Shown here one piece after another: positions 14,657 through 21,657 of a stretch of 22,500 nucleotides of DNA. The stretch's first letter is position 1. Every line of letters begins with the position of its first letter. The stretch comes from Deinococcus sp. LM3 (GTDB taxonomy: Bacteria; Deinococcota; Deinococci; Deinococcales; Deinococcaceae): positions 1 through 22,500 of the forward strand of contig NZ_MUFV01000003.1 of NCBI RefSeq assembly GCF_002017875.1, written 5' to 3'. The notes under the pieces were generated by a model, which worked only from the letters and a program-made list of their open reading frames with translations, searched no databases and was not told the origin of the DNA. The position numbers and the translations under genes were made by a program.

Positions 14657-15591
14657 TAGTGTTTTGGCAGCTCAGGGCCGCGCAGGAAGGCCGCGCCCAG
14701 CAGGGCGGCGTTCTCGAAATGCTGGCTCTGCCGCACCTGGGTGCCGGGCGGCAGCCGTGACTGCAGGGAATCGCTGAACTGCCCGGAGGCCCGGCTGATG
14801 TTTCCGCCCAGCACCACCCGTTGCGGCCCGAACGCCTGCACCCAGGGGGCCAGGACGTCCCCGAGCGTCTGTCCGAACGCCGTCCAGACCGGCCCGGACT
14901 GACTGGCGTCCAGTGCGGCCAGCTGCCGGGCGTCCAGCGCCACGCCCAGGTGCCGGTGGGTCAGGCGGGTCAGGGCGGCGCCGCTCACGGCGTCCTCGAC
15001 GGTGGCGCCGCGGAACGGGGTGTTCCACAGTTCCCCGCCGGGCGGCACGCCGGGGCCACCGGTCTGGACCTGTCCGGCGCGGATGAAGCCCGAGCCGATG
15101 CCGGTCCCGAGGGTCACGCCGATGGTGTCGAGCTGTTCGCCCGCACCGGCCCACCATTCCCCGAGGGCGAACAGGTCCGCGTCGTTCCCGAACAGGATGG
15201 GGGTGTCCTGCAGGGGCGTGCCGCGCAGCCGGGCCAAGAGGGCGGCGCGGGCGTCCTGGCCGTGCAGCGCCCGGAACTTGTGGGTCATGCCGGACACGCC
15301 GCGCGCCGCGTCGAAGGGACCGGGGACGGCCAGTCCGAGGTGCGTGACCGTGACGGCCTCACCGGTCCCGGCGAGGGCTGCGAGGGCCGCTTCGGCCCAG
15401 CCGCCGATCAGGGTGTCGTGCGGGGCGTCATGGGACAGGTCCAGCCGGATGGGGGCAGCGGTCACGGCGCGGCCGCGCAGGTCGACGGGCGCGGCGGTCA
15501 CGTGACTCCCGCCGATGTCGAGCGCGACGGCGACTGCGCGGCGGGAAACGGAGTGGGGTTCGGACGAATCGGGTTCGGACGGGTGCGTCAT
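14656..15591 (-). CDS. ROK-family sugar kinase
   Basis: 311-aa cytoplasmic kinase of the ROK (repressor, ORF, kinase) group without a DNA-binding domain, so a kinase rather than a regulator. The phosphate-binding start ALDIGGSHV is at 24-31, LGLAVPGPFD near 86, the catalytic Asp is D137 in GNDADLFALGEWW, and GVTLGTGIGSGFI is the second ATP loop. The usual zinc-site signature (GEIGH followed by CxCGxxGC) is missing and reads GGELWNTPFRGATVEDAVSG, so this is a zinc-free ROK branch. A glucokinase or fructokinase activity is plausible; the sugar is not determined. The ATG at 15589-15591 follows AGAGG, 48 bp after the glycerate kinase gene, so the two are co-transcribed. Its stop abuts the direct repeat at 14640-14656. 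Confidence 0.88.
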   Translation of the reverse strand: MTHPSEPDSSEPHSVSRRAVAVALDIGGSHVTAAPVDLRGRAVTAAPIRLDLSHDAPHDTLIGGWAEAALAALAGTGEAVTVTHLGLAVPGPFDAARGVSGMTHKFRALHGQDARAALLARLRGTPLQDTPILFGNDADLFALGEWWAGAGEQLDTIGVTLGTGIGSGFIRAGQVQTGGPGVPPGGELWNTPFRGATVEDAVSGAALTRLTHRHLGVALDARQLAALDASQSGPVWTAFGQTLGDVLAPWVQAFGPQRVVLGGNISRASGQFSDSLQSRLPPGTQVRQSQHFENAALLGAAFLRGPELPKH

Positions 15592-15639
15592 GCTGGACCT
15601 CTGCTGGGACGGGAAGGGAGAGGGAACGGGCGGCCGGTT

Positions 15640-16935
15640 TCAGGTCAGGGCGACCGCGCGGAAGTCGTTGAGGTTATGGCCGGTCAGGCCGGTGTGCAGG
15701 GTGTCCCCGAGCGCCTCGAAGAAGGTGTGAGAGTCGTGGCGGCGCAGGAACTCGCGCGGGTCGAGTCCCAGGTGTCCGGCGCGGAGCAGGCTGTCCGGGG
15801 TCAGGAACGCGCCGGCGGCGGGGCTGCTGCCGTCCTGTCCGTCCGTACCGGCCGACAGGGCGTGGACTCCGCGCAAGCTGGGTCCGGTCACGGCCAGCTC
15901 GGTCAGCAGCGCCAGTGCGAACTCCAGGTTCCGTCCGCCCCGCCCGGCGCCGGGGGTGAGCGTGACGGTCGCCTCGCCGCCCGACAGCAGGACGACCGGG
16001 GGCGGCAGGGGCGTGCCGTGCGTCCGGATGGAGTGGATCACGGCGGCGTGAAAGGCCCCCAGGGACCGGGCCTCGCCCGTGAAGGTGTCGCCCAGGATGA
16101 CGGCCCGGAGGCCGCGCGCCTCGATGAACGTGCGGGCCGCGTCCAGGAAGGTGCGGTTGGAACCGATGACCTCCCAGGTGGCGTTCGGCAGGTCGTGCGG
16201 CGTGTCGGGTGCGCCGGACCTCAGGTGCGCGCGGGCTTCCGGGGCGGGCAGCCCGTAGCGGTCCAGGACGGCCAGGGCGTCGGCGTGCGTGGTGGGGTCG
16301 GGCACGGTCGGGCCGCTGGCGATCACGGCCGGCTCGTCGCCGACCACGTCGGAGAGGATCAGCGAGTGAACGTGCGCGCGGGTCGCCGCGGCCAGCTGAC
16401 CGCCCTTGACGCCGGACAGGTGCTTGCGGACGGTGTTGATCTCGTGGATGTCCGCGCCGCTGCCCAGCAGGTCGCGGGTCAGTGCCTGCTTCTGGGCGAG
16501 GGTCACGCCGCGCGGCAGGCTGAGCAGGGCGCTGCCCCCGCCGGAGATCAGCACCAGCGCCCGCCCGCCGGCCCCGAGCGCCCCGAGGCGCGCCAGGGCC
16601 CGCCGCGCGGCGTGTTCACTCGCGGCGTCCGGCACCGGGTGCGGGGCGCGCAGGACCTCGGCGTGGCTGGGCAGGGTAGGGCCGGGCAGTGGTTCACCGG
16701 GGGGCAGGTGATCGGACGTGCCGCGCGGCGTGATCACCAGGGCGGGCACACCGGGGTAGGCGTCCAGCGCCGCGCGGGCCATGGGCACACTGGCCTTGCC
16801 GACCGCCAGGATCAGGTCGGGGGCCGGCTGGGCGCGCAGGAACGGCTCCAGCAGCCGCGCCGGTGACGCGGCCTGAAGGGCATGCAGGAAAGCGCCGTGC
16901 AGCAGGGCTCGGAGGTCGGCGGGGGCAGCGGTCAT
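15640..16935 (-). CDS. Glycerate 2-kinase (GckA/TtuD, MOFRL family)
   Basis: 431-aa enzyme expected to phosphorylate D-glycerate to 2-phosphoglycerate, feeding sugar acids or hydroxypyruvate into lower glycolysis. The N-terminal domain shows LILAVGKASVPMARA, the loop LISGGGSALLSLP, and INTVRKHLSGVKGGQLAAAT followed by LILSDVVGDEPAVIASGPTVPD, all hallmark GckA blocks. The C-terminal MOFRL domain has VVLLSGGEATVTL, GRGGRNLEFALAL and SAGTDGQDGSSPAAGAF. Length is normal. The ATG at 16933-16935 follows AGGAG. It is first in an operon with the ROK kinase and divergent from the MarR gene. Older databases may label it hydroxypyruvate reductase. Confidence 0.9.
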   Translation of the reverse strand: MTAAPADLRALLHGAFLHALQAASPARLLEPFLRAQPAPDLILAVGKASVPMARAALDAYPGVPALVITPRGTSDHLPPGEPLPGPTLPSHAEVLRAPHPVPDAASEHAARRALARLGALGAGGRALVLISGGGSALLSLPRGVTLAQKQALTRDLLGSGADIHEINTVRKHLSGVKGGQLAAATRAHVHSLILSDVVGDEPAVIASGPTVPDPTTHADALAVLDRYGLPAPEARAHLRSGAPDTPHDLPNATWEVIGSNRTFLDAARTFIEARGLRAVILGDTFTGEARSLGAFHAAVIHSIRTHGTPLPPPVVLLSGGEATVTLTPGAGRGGRNLEFALALLTELAVTGPSLRGVHALSAGTDGQDGSSPAAGAFLTPDSLLRAGHLGLDPREFLRRHDSHTFFEALGDTLHTGLTGHNLNDFRAVALT

Positions 16936-17097
16936 GGGTCTCCTGGTGGGGTGTCGGGAGGCTGGCGGCGCGGAAAGGACCGGGACCGGCGGGTGTCGCC
17001 GGGCGGTGTCGGTTCAGGGTACGCCGCCCTGAACGCGGCGGGTAGCCCGGTGCAGGCAGCGCGGTTCACGGTTCACTCAGCACATCCGCCTGAAATA

Positions 17098-17112
17098 GTT
17101 GCATTCTGCAAC
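17098..17112. promoter_or_regulatory. Perfect palindrome at the MarR start, probable operator
   Basis: GTTGCA-TTC-TGCAAC is a perfect 6-3-6 inverted repeat ending one base before the ATG at 17114. A -10-like CATTCT lies inside it, 6 nt before the ATG, so a bound MarR dimer would block a leaderless promoter. Binding is inferred. Confidence 0.6.
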
Positions 17113-17113
17113 C

Positions 17114-17614
17114 ATGCGATCCCCCGGAGCACACCTGAACGGCCCAGACCTGAACGGCCCAGACCTGAGCAGGCCAAACATGAACGCGCAGCCGCTGCGC
17201 TTCCTGAGTGCCTACTGGACCGTCTGGCAGGGCCTGGGCAGCCGGTTGCAGCAGGCCATTCAGGGCGCGCACGACCTCGACCTGCGGACCTTCATCGTCC
17301 TCAGTCACCTTCAGGCGGCGCCGGTCACACCCAGTCAGCTGGCGGACACCCTCGACCTGCCCCGCTACGAGGTCGCGCGCGTCCTGCGCCGCCTGGAGGA
17401 ACGCGGGGCCCTCACCCGCACGACCCTGCCCGGAGACGGCCGCCGGCACGCCCTGCAGGTCACGGCCAGCGGCGCGGCCCTGTGGCGCGCCGCCCTGCAC
17501 ACCGCCGAGCAGAGCGCCGCGCCCGCCATCACGGCCCTCGGACCGGACCTGCACGCCCTGACCGCCGCCCTCGAACGCCTGACCACCCTGACCCACCCGG
17601 AGGCCACCCCATGA
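17114..17614 (+). CDS. MarR-family transcriptional regulator
   Basis: 166 aa from the ATG at 17114; a TTG at 17099 lies inside the palindrome and is less likely, and an ATG at 17180 would remove the odd N-terminus. The winged helix is visible: DLDLRTFIVLSHLQAAPVTPSQLADTL, then PRYEVARVLRRLEERGALTRTTLPGDGRRHALQVTASG, the MarR DxRR wing. The N-terminus LNGPDLNGPDLSRPN comes from a 15-bp tandem repeat in the DNA (about 17132-17175). The gene overlaps the P450 start by ATGA, so the two are co-translated and the regulator probably controls the P450 and itself in response to a small aromatic or lipophilic ligand, as many MarR proteins do. Confidence 0.88.
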   Translation: MRSPGAHLNGPDLNGPDLSRPNMNAQPLRFLSAYWTVWQGLGSRLQQAIQGAHDLDLRTFIVLSHLQAAPVTPSQLADTLDLPRYEVARVLRRLEERGALTRTTLPGDGRRHALQVTASGAALWRAALHTAEQSAAPAITALGPDLHALTAALERLTTLTHPEATP

Positions 17615-18840
17615 CCAGCCCAGACCCCACCAACACAGACCCCACGCCCACCTGCCCCTTCGGCTTCGGCGAGTCCCTCACCCGCCACGCCGGGGCCTCC
17701 CCCACCACGCCCGGCACGCAGCAGGTCGCGTCCTTCCAGAGCGCGCGGGACGTGCTGCGGAGCGAGAACGTCCGGCAGGCCGGATTCGGCGCGGAACTCC
17801 TGCAGGAGTCCGGACTGCTGTCCCGCCAGCCGGTGCTGTACGCCGAGGGTGAGGAACACCACGCCATGCGGCGCGACACCGCCCGTTACTTCACGCCCGC
17901 CACCGTCGCGTCGTACCACCCGATGATCGCCGCGCTGTGCGACGACCTGATCGCCACCCTGCTGCGTCAGGGACGCGGGAACGTGGACGACCTGAGCCTC
18001 ACGCTGGCCGTGCAGGTCGCGGCGCAGGTCGTGGGCCTGACCGACAGTCTGCTGCCGGGCCTGGAACGGCGCGTCATGACCTTCGTGGAGGGCGGCGACC
18101 CCCAGCAACGCCCCGCGCCGGGCGGCCTGGCAGGGCAGGCGCGGCAGATTCTGGAACAACGCCACCTGCTGGCGTTCTACCTGCTGGACGTGAAACCCGC
18201 CATAGCGGCGCGCCGCCGCCAGCGCCGCGACGATCTGATCAGCCACCTGATCGACCGCGAGTACAGCGACCTGGAAATCCTGACCGAGTGCCTCACGTAC
18301 GGCACGGCCGGCATGGTCACCACGCGCGAGTTCATCACGGTCGCCGCGTGGCACCTGCTGCGCTCCCCGGACCTGCGCGGCGAGTACCTGCACGGCACCG
18401 AGGCCGAGCGGCACACCATCCTCCACGAGATCCTGCGCCTGGAACCGGTGGTGTCCAGGCTGTACCGCCGCGCCCAGACGGACCTGACCGTGGAAGGACA
18501 GACCGTCCCGGCCGGCACGCTACTGGAACTGGACCTCCGGTCCGTCAATGTCGACCCGGCCGTGGCGGGCGAACACCCCGGCGCGCTCTGCCCGGCCCGG
18601 CCGCTGCCGCGCGGCGTGCAGGCACCCGTCATGGCGTTCGGCGACGGACACCACCGCTGCCCCGGCGCCTTCCTGGCCATCCGCGAGACAGACACCTTCC
18701 TGCGCCGCCTGCTGATCTGGCAGGACCTGCACCTGGAGGCGGAACCCACCGTCACCTTCAACGAGGTCGTCAAGGGCTACGAATTACGCGGCCTGCGCGT
18801 CAGCACCCGGCAGGGACGCAGCCGAACGGCAAACCAGTAA
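17611..18840 (+). CDS. Cytochrome P450
   Basis: 409-aa soluble bacterial P450 with haem ligand Cys350 in FGDGHHRCPGAF, the K-helix E273-x-x-R276 in EILRLEP, and an I-helix variant AGMVTTRE (233-240) in which the usual acid before the Thr is replaced by Val-Thr. C-helix residues HHAMRRDTARYFTP (haem propionate binding) are typical. The ATG at 17611 overlaps the MarR stop (ATGA); the frame is open upstream, but that reading is antisense or out of frame to other genes. No ferredoxin or reductase lies nearby, so redox partners must be encoded elsewhere. Missing I-helix acid may point to altered proton delivery or peroxygenase-like chemistry (inference). Substrate unknown. Confidence 0.92.
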   Translation: MTSPDPTNTDPTPTCPFGFGESLTRHAGASPTTPGTQQVASFQSARDVLRSENVRQAGFGAELLQESGLLSRQPVLYAEGEEHHAMRRDTARYFTPATVASYHPMIAALCDDLIATLLRQGRGNVDDLSLTLAVQVAAQVVGLTDSLLPGLERRVMTFVEGGDPQQRPAPGGLAGQARQILEQRHLLAFYLLDVKPAIAARRRQRRDDLISHLIDREYSDLEILTECLTYGTAGMVTTREFITVAAWHLLRSPDLRGEYLHGTEAERHTILHEILRLEPVVSRLYRRAQTDLTVEGQTVPAGTLLELDLRSVNVDPAVAGEHPGALCPARPLPRGVQAPVMAFGDGHHRCPGAFLAIRETDTFLRRLLIWQDLHLEAEPTVTFNEVVKGYELRGLRVSTRQGRSRTANQ

Positions 18841-19076
18841 CCAGCACGCGGCCATACCGATTCCCCACCCGGTTCGAAGTGACTGTGCCTCGCACGCCCA
18901 GCTGAACCACATCACCAGCCTCAGCGGTCTCGTCCCCTACAGCACCTTGCACAAAAGTGCCATGTCCCAGGAGATGGCGCGGGACTTCTTCGCATCGACA
19001 GAAGACCTCCAGCGCCGAGCCAGGAACACGCCGGACAGCGCGTTCCTGGCCAAAAGGACCGGTATGGAGTCGGGTT
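18841..19076. other. Intergenic region between P450 and Fic genes
   Basis: A 236-bp segment. Plus-strand reading is open from about 18850 through HAQLNHITSLSGLVPYST to MSQEMARDFFASTEDLQRR (ATG 18961) and ends in an ATGA overlap with the Fic start. It has no good binding site and reads through the operator, so I do not call a gene. GCCAGGAAC (19019-19027) and GTTCCTGGC (19042-19050) form a perfect 9-bp stem with a 14-nt loop and no T run after it. Confidence 0.45.
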
Positions 19077-19137
19077 GCGGCGATTTCTCGCCTTATTCGC
19101 CGCGATATATGCGGCGATTACGGGATAGAATCGCCGC
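19077..19137. promoter_or_regulatory. Duplicated 9-9-9 dyad operator and leaderless promoter of the Fic gene
   Basis: Two 27-bp dyads, each with 9-bp arms and a 9-bp centre, lie 7 bp apart. Dyad 1 has arms GCGGCGATT (19077-19085) and ATTCGCCGC (19095-19103), with one mismatch. Dyad 2 has arms GCGGCGATT (19111-19119) and AATCGCCGC (19129-19137), perfect. Dyad 2 contains the -10 box TAGAAT (19126-19131), 6 nt before the ATG, with no Shine-Dalgarno site. Confidence 0.8.
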
Positions 19138-20364
19138 ATGACCCACTTCCGGCGCCAGTACCTGCACGACCACCCTGGTTGGACGGACTTCACATGGGAC
19201 AGCGCGGCCCTGTCACATCTCCTCGAACAGGTGAATTTCCAGCGCGGCGCGCTCAGCGGGCAGCTGAGTATCCTGGGGCTCGACGCCCGTCAGGAAGCGC
19301 TGCTGGACGCCCTGACAGACGACGCGGCCCGCAGCAGCCGCATCGAAGGGGAGCTGCTCGACGAACTGGAAGTCCGTTCGAGTGTGGCCCGGCGGCTCGG
19401 TCTGCCCTACGGCGGACTGCCGGAACTGCACCGTGACGTCGTCGGCGTGGTCGACGTCACCCTCGACGCGACCCGCAACGCCCACCTGCCCTTGACCGAG
19501 GATCGCCTGTTCCGCTGGCACCGGGCCCTGTTCCCGAACGGGCAGCGTGGCGTCACCCCCATCGTCACGGGTGCGTACCGCACCGACGCGGACGGACCCA
19601 TGCAGGTGGTCGGCAACCGCCTCGACAACCCCACCGTGCATTTCCAGGCGCCGGCCGCCGGGCGCGTACCGGACCTGATGACGGCGTTCCTGGCGTGGCT
19701 GGAAGCGCCTCAGTCTCTCGATCCGGTCATCAAGGCCGGGCTCGCGCACCTGCATTTCCTGATCATTCATCCGTTCGAGGACGGCAACGGCCGACTCGCA
19801 CGGACCCTCACGGACCTGCTCCTCGCCCGGGCCGACCGCCGCCGCGAGCGTCATTACTCCCTGTCCCGGCAGATTCAGGAGCATCAGCGGGCGTACTACG
19901 AGATCCTGGAACGCACGCAACGGCAAGCCACGCCGGACGTCACCGCGTGGCTGCACTGGTTCCTGCAACGCGTTCTGGACGCCACGGCCCAGACGCAGCG
20001 GGCCCTGAGGGCAGTGCGGACCAAACGCGCGTACTTCGACCGGCACCGGACCGCGGCCCTGAACGACCGGCAGCTCGGTGTCCTGAACCGACTGTTCGAG
20101 CCGTTCGACGGGAAACTCACCCGTCAGAAATACGTGCGGCTCGTCGGAAAGCACCCGGTGCCCGGCACGCTGAGGCGCCAGGCGATCAGTGAGGACACCG
20201 CCCTGCGCGACCTGGAGGGCCTCGTGTCGGCCGGCCTGCTCATCCGTGAGGGCGCCGGGCGGGGCGTGCACTACCGCGTGCTGCTTCCCGACGAGGCAGA
20301 CACCCCGGCCTTCAACGCGGACGTCTTCACGACCGGACGCAGGGACGGAGCAGATGAGCCATGA
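19138..20364 (+). CDS. DUF4172-Fic protein with C-terminal winged helix (class II Fic)
   Basis: 408-aa stand-alone Fic protein, expected to transfer AMP (or another nucleotide) from ATP to a hydroxyl on a target protein. Residues 1-75 are the DUF4172 N-terminal domain (HPGWTDFTWD). They contain the inhibitory helix motif S66-S-R-I-E70-G71, which blocks the active site in class II Fic proteins. The catalytic loop HPFEDGNGRLAR at 211-222 is complete. The last third (RQLGVLNRLFEPFDGKL, TLRRQAISEDTALRDLEGLVSAGLLI, GRGVHYRVL) is a winged helix-turn-helix, suggesting that the protein binds the dyads in front of its own gene. ATG at 19138 fits a leaderless transcript. There is no separate antitoxin, consistent with built-in inhibition. 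Target unknown. Confidence 0.92.
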   Translation: MTHFRRQYLHDHPGWTDFTWDSAALSHLLEQVNFQRGALSGQLSILGLDARQEALLDALTDDAARSSRIEGELLDELEVRSSVARRLGLPYGGLPELHRDVVGVVDVTLDATRNAHLPLTEDRLFRWHRALFPNGQRGVTPIVTGAYRTDADGPMQVVGNRLDNPTVHFQAPAAGRVPDLMTAFLAWLEAPQSLDPVIKAGLAHLHFLIIHPFEDGNGRLARTLTDLLLARADRRRERHYSLSRQIQEHQRAYYEILERTQRQATPDVTAWLHWFLQRVLDATAQTQRALRAVRTKRAYFDRHRTAALNDRQLGVLNRLFEPFDGKLTRQKYVRLVGKHPVPGTLRRQAISEDTALRDLEGLVSAGLLIREGAGRGVHYRVLLPDEADTPAFNADVFTTGRRDGADEP

Positions 20365-20715
20365 TTCCAGCAGCCCATCGCAGAAACAGACCCCGGCTCG
20401 GCGACACACGCGTCCTGACCTATAGGGTAAGACCGCAGGTCAGCATGGAGTGGAACCTGCTGCGTTGCATGGCCGCCCGCTCCTGAATCGGAGCAGGTCG
20501 GCCATCCTCCAGGCGTGATCCGTTACTCCCGCTATCATCCGCGGGATTCAGTCCATGCACTGCCATCCACCGGAGTGACCGATGAGGTCGCGCCCAGACA
20601 GTCGGTCACCGTTCGCTCGTCAGTCCTGAAGGGAGTGACTACAGATGGACCGGGGCGTCCGAACATCAGAATGAGCTGGACAGTGGGCTGGCTGTAGACC
20701 CCTCCGGTCCGCGTG
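20365..20715. other. Hairpin-rich non-coding region after the Fic gene
   Basis: No convincing gene is seen in 351 bp. Consecutive inverted repeats are present: CTGACCT/AGGTCAG (20415-20443); ATGGCCG with an inner GCTCC-TGAATC-GGAGC and CGGCCAT (20469-20505); and GTGACCGA/TCGGTCAC (20575-20609). None is followed by a T run. They may act as a factor-dependent terminator, a REP-like cluster or a structured RNA. A 43-codon frame starting at the ATGA overlap with the Fic stop lacks support. Confidence 0.5.
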
Positions 20716-21054
20716 TCAGGTGGGCGCACGGGTGCAGGTGAACCCGTTGTAATACAGTTCGTCGCGCTTCTGCTTGTTGCTGTTCTGGTTGAGGTGCTCA
20801 TGCGCCATGTGCGCTTCGTAGGCCTGCCTGGATACGCTGATCACGACGAAGCCATTGGTGTCCACGGCGCTGGTGGCATGGCAGATCAGGATCTTGTCCG
20901 GGTGGTTCTCGCCGTAGCTGCCGCCGTTCCCGCGCGGGTAGCCGGGCAGGTCGGACTTGACCACCACGCCGTCGGGCAGGGTCACGGTGTCCGGCGTGGC
21001 GGCGAGGGCAGAGCCGAAGCACAGGGCGGCCAGCAGGGTCAGGATTCTGGGCAT
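20716..21054 (-). CDS. Small secreted protein with an ICHATS...AHxxHE motif
   Basis: 112 aa including the signal peptide. The start is fixed by GGAGGA 5 nt before the ATG at 21052-21054; the much longer open frame upstream is antisense to the MerR and MBL genes. Residues 1-18 (RILTLLAALCFGSALA) are a Sec signal peptide. The mature part has HPDKILICHATSAVDTNGF, VVISVSRQAYEAHMAHEHLNQ and a C-terminal FTCTRAPT. The pattern (K-x-x-ICHAT, about 10 residues, VxISVS, then AH-x-x-H) resembles a short module repeated in many bacterial surface proteins, here as a single copy; two His and the Cys could bind metal or form a disulfide. Function unknown. Confidence 0.8.
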   Translation of the reverse strand: MPRILTLLAALCFGSALAATPDTVTLPDGVVVKSDLPGYPRGNGGSYGENHPDKILICHATSAVDTNGFVVISVSRQAYEAHMAHEHLNQNSNKQKRDELYYNGFTCTRAPT

Positions 21055-21205
21055 GGATTCCTCCGGTGGAGTCGGGCGAAGTTCACAGATTCTCCCTCGA
21101 AGTGTAGTTTTTTTCATATCGAGTTGCCTGGGAATTCCCTTCACGTTCCGGACGGCCGGGTTCTCCCAGCGCCCCGGACTCCACCGAGATGCAGCGCTTG
21201 GCCAC

Positions 21206-21237
21206 TTGACCCTGACACTGACGTCAGGGTCTAGCCT
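21206..21237 (+). promoter_or_regulatory. MerR-type promoter with 20-bp spacer and internal dyad
   Basis: TTGACC (21206-21211), a 20-bp spacer and TAGCCT (21232-21237). The spacer carries the perfect inverted repeat ACCCTGAC-N6-GTCAGGGT (21209-21230). Over-long spacers with a central dyad are the signature of MerR-controlled promoters. The -10 box is 6 nt from the ATG, again leaderless-like. Confidence 0.75.
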
Positions 21238-21243
21238 GAGGGC

Positions 21244-21657
21244 ATGCGAATCGGTGAACTCGCCGCCCGGACCGGCTGCAGCGTCCGCGCCCTGCGGCAT
21301 TACGAGCACGCGGGCGTCCTGAGCAGCGTCCGGCAGGACAACGGCTACCGGTCGTTCACGCCGGACGACGTGGCGCGGGTCCGCCTGATCCGCCTGTTCC
21401 TGTCGGTCGGCTTCACGCTCGACGAGATCCGCCGCTTCGCGCCGTGCTGGCAGGCAGGGCGCGGCCCGGACGATCCCGTCGAGGCGGACGTCGCCGCCGA
21501 CTTCTACCGCCGCAAACTCGCGGACATCGACGCGCAGCTGCGTGACCTGCACGTCATCCGTGACCGCCTGACCACGCAACTGGGCGAACTGACCGGCACC
21601 AGCCCGGCCTGCGCCCCCACCCTGGAGGACTCCCATGAACCTGACCCTCGTCCGTAA
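21244..21657 (+). CDS. MerR-family transcriptional regulator
   Basis: 137 aa. The N-terminal winged helix is complete: MRIGELAARTGCSVRALRHYEHAGVL, then RQDNGYRSFTPDDVARVRLIRLFLSVGFTLDEIRRF. A coiled-coil helix follows (VAADFYRRKLADIDAQLRDLHVIRDRLTTQL) and there is only a short tail, so no large ligand domain. Cysteines (about 12, 78 and 122) are not arranged like those of mercury or copper sensors. It probably twists its own long-spacer promoter at 21206-21237 to activate itself and the MBL-fold gene, which begins inside its 3' end (23-bp overlap). The inducer is unknown. Confidence 0.92.
   Translation: MRIGELAARTGCSVRALRHYEHAGVLSSVRQDNGYRSFTPDDVARVRLIRLFLSVGFTLDEIRRFAPCWQAGRGPDDPVEADVAADFYRRKLADIDAQLRDLHVIRDRLTTQLGELTGTSPACAPTLEDSHEPDPRP

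Noticed and set aside
17132..17175. Short tandem repeat as a CRISPR or regulatory array
   Set aside because: It is about two and a half copies of a 15-bp unit inside the MarR coding start and has no spacers.
19019..19050. Intrinsic terminator of the P450 gene
   Set aside because: The 9-bp stem is perfect but has no T run and lies about 180 bp beyond the stop codon.
18947..19141. Small antitoxin gene upstream of Fic
   Set aside because: The frame reads through the operator and promoter, starts at a TTG or a poorly placed ATG, and lacks the SxxxEG motif, which is already inside the Fic protein.
20361..20492. 43-codon frame overlapping the Fic stop by ATGA
   Set aside because: No recognisable motif, and it runs through two inverted repeats; the overlap is likely chance.
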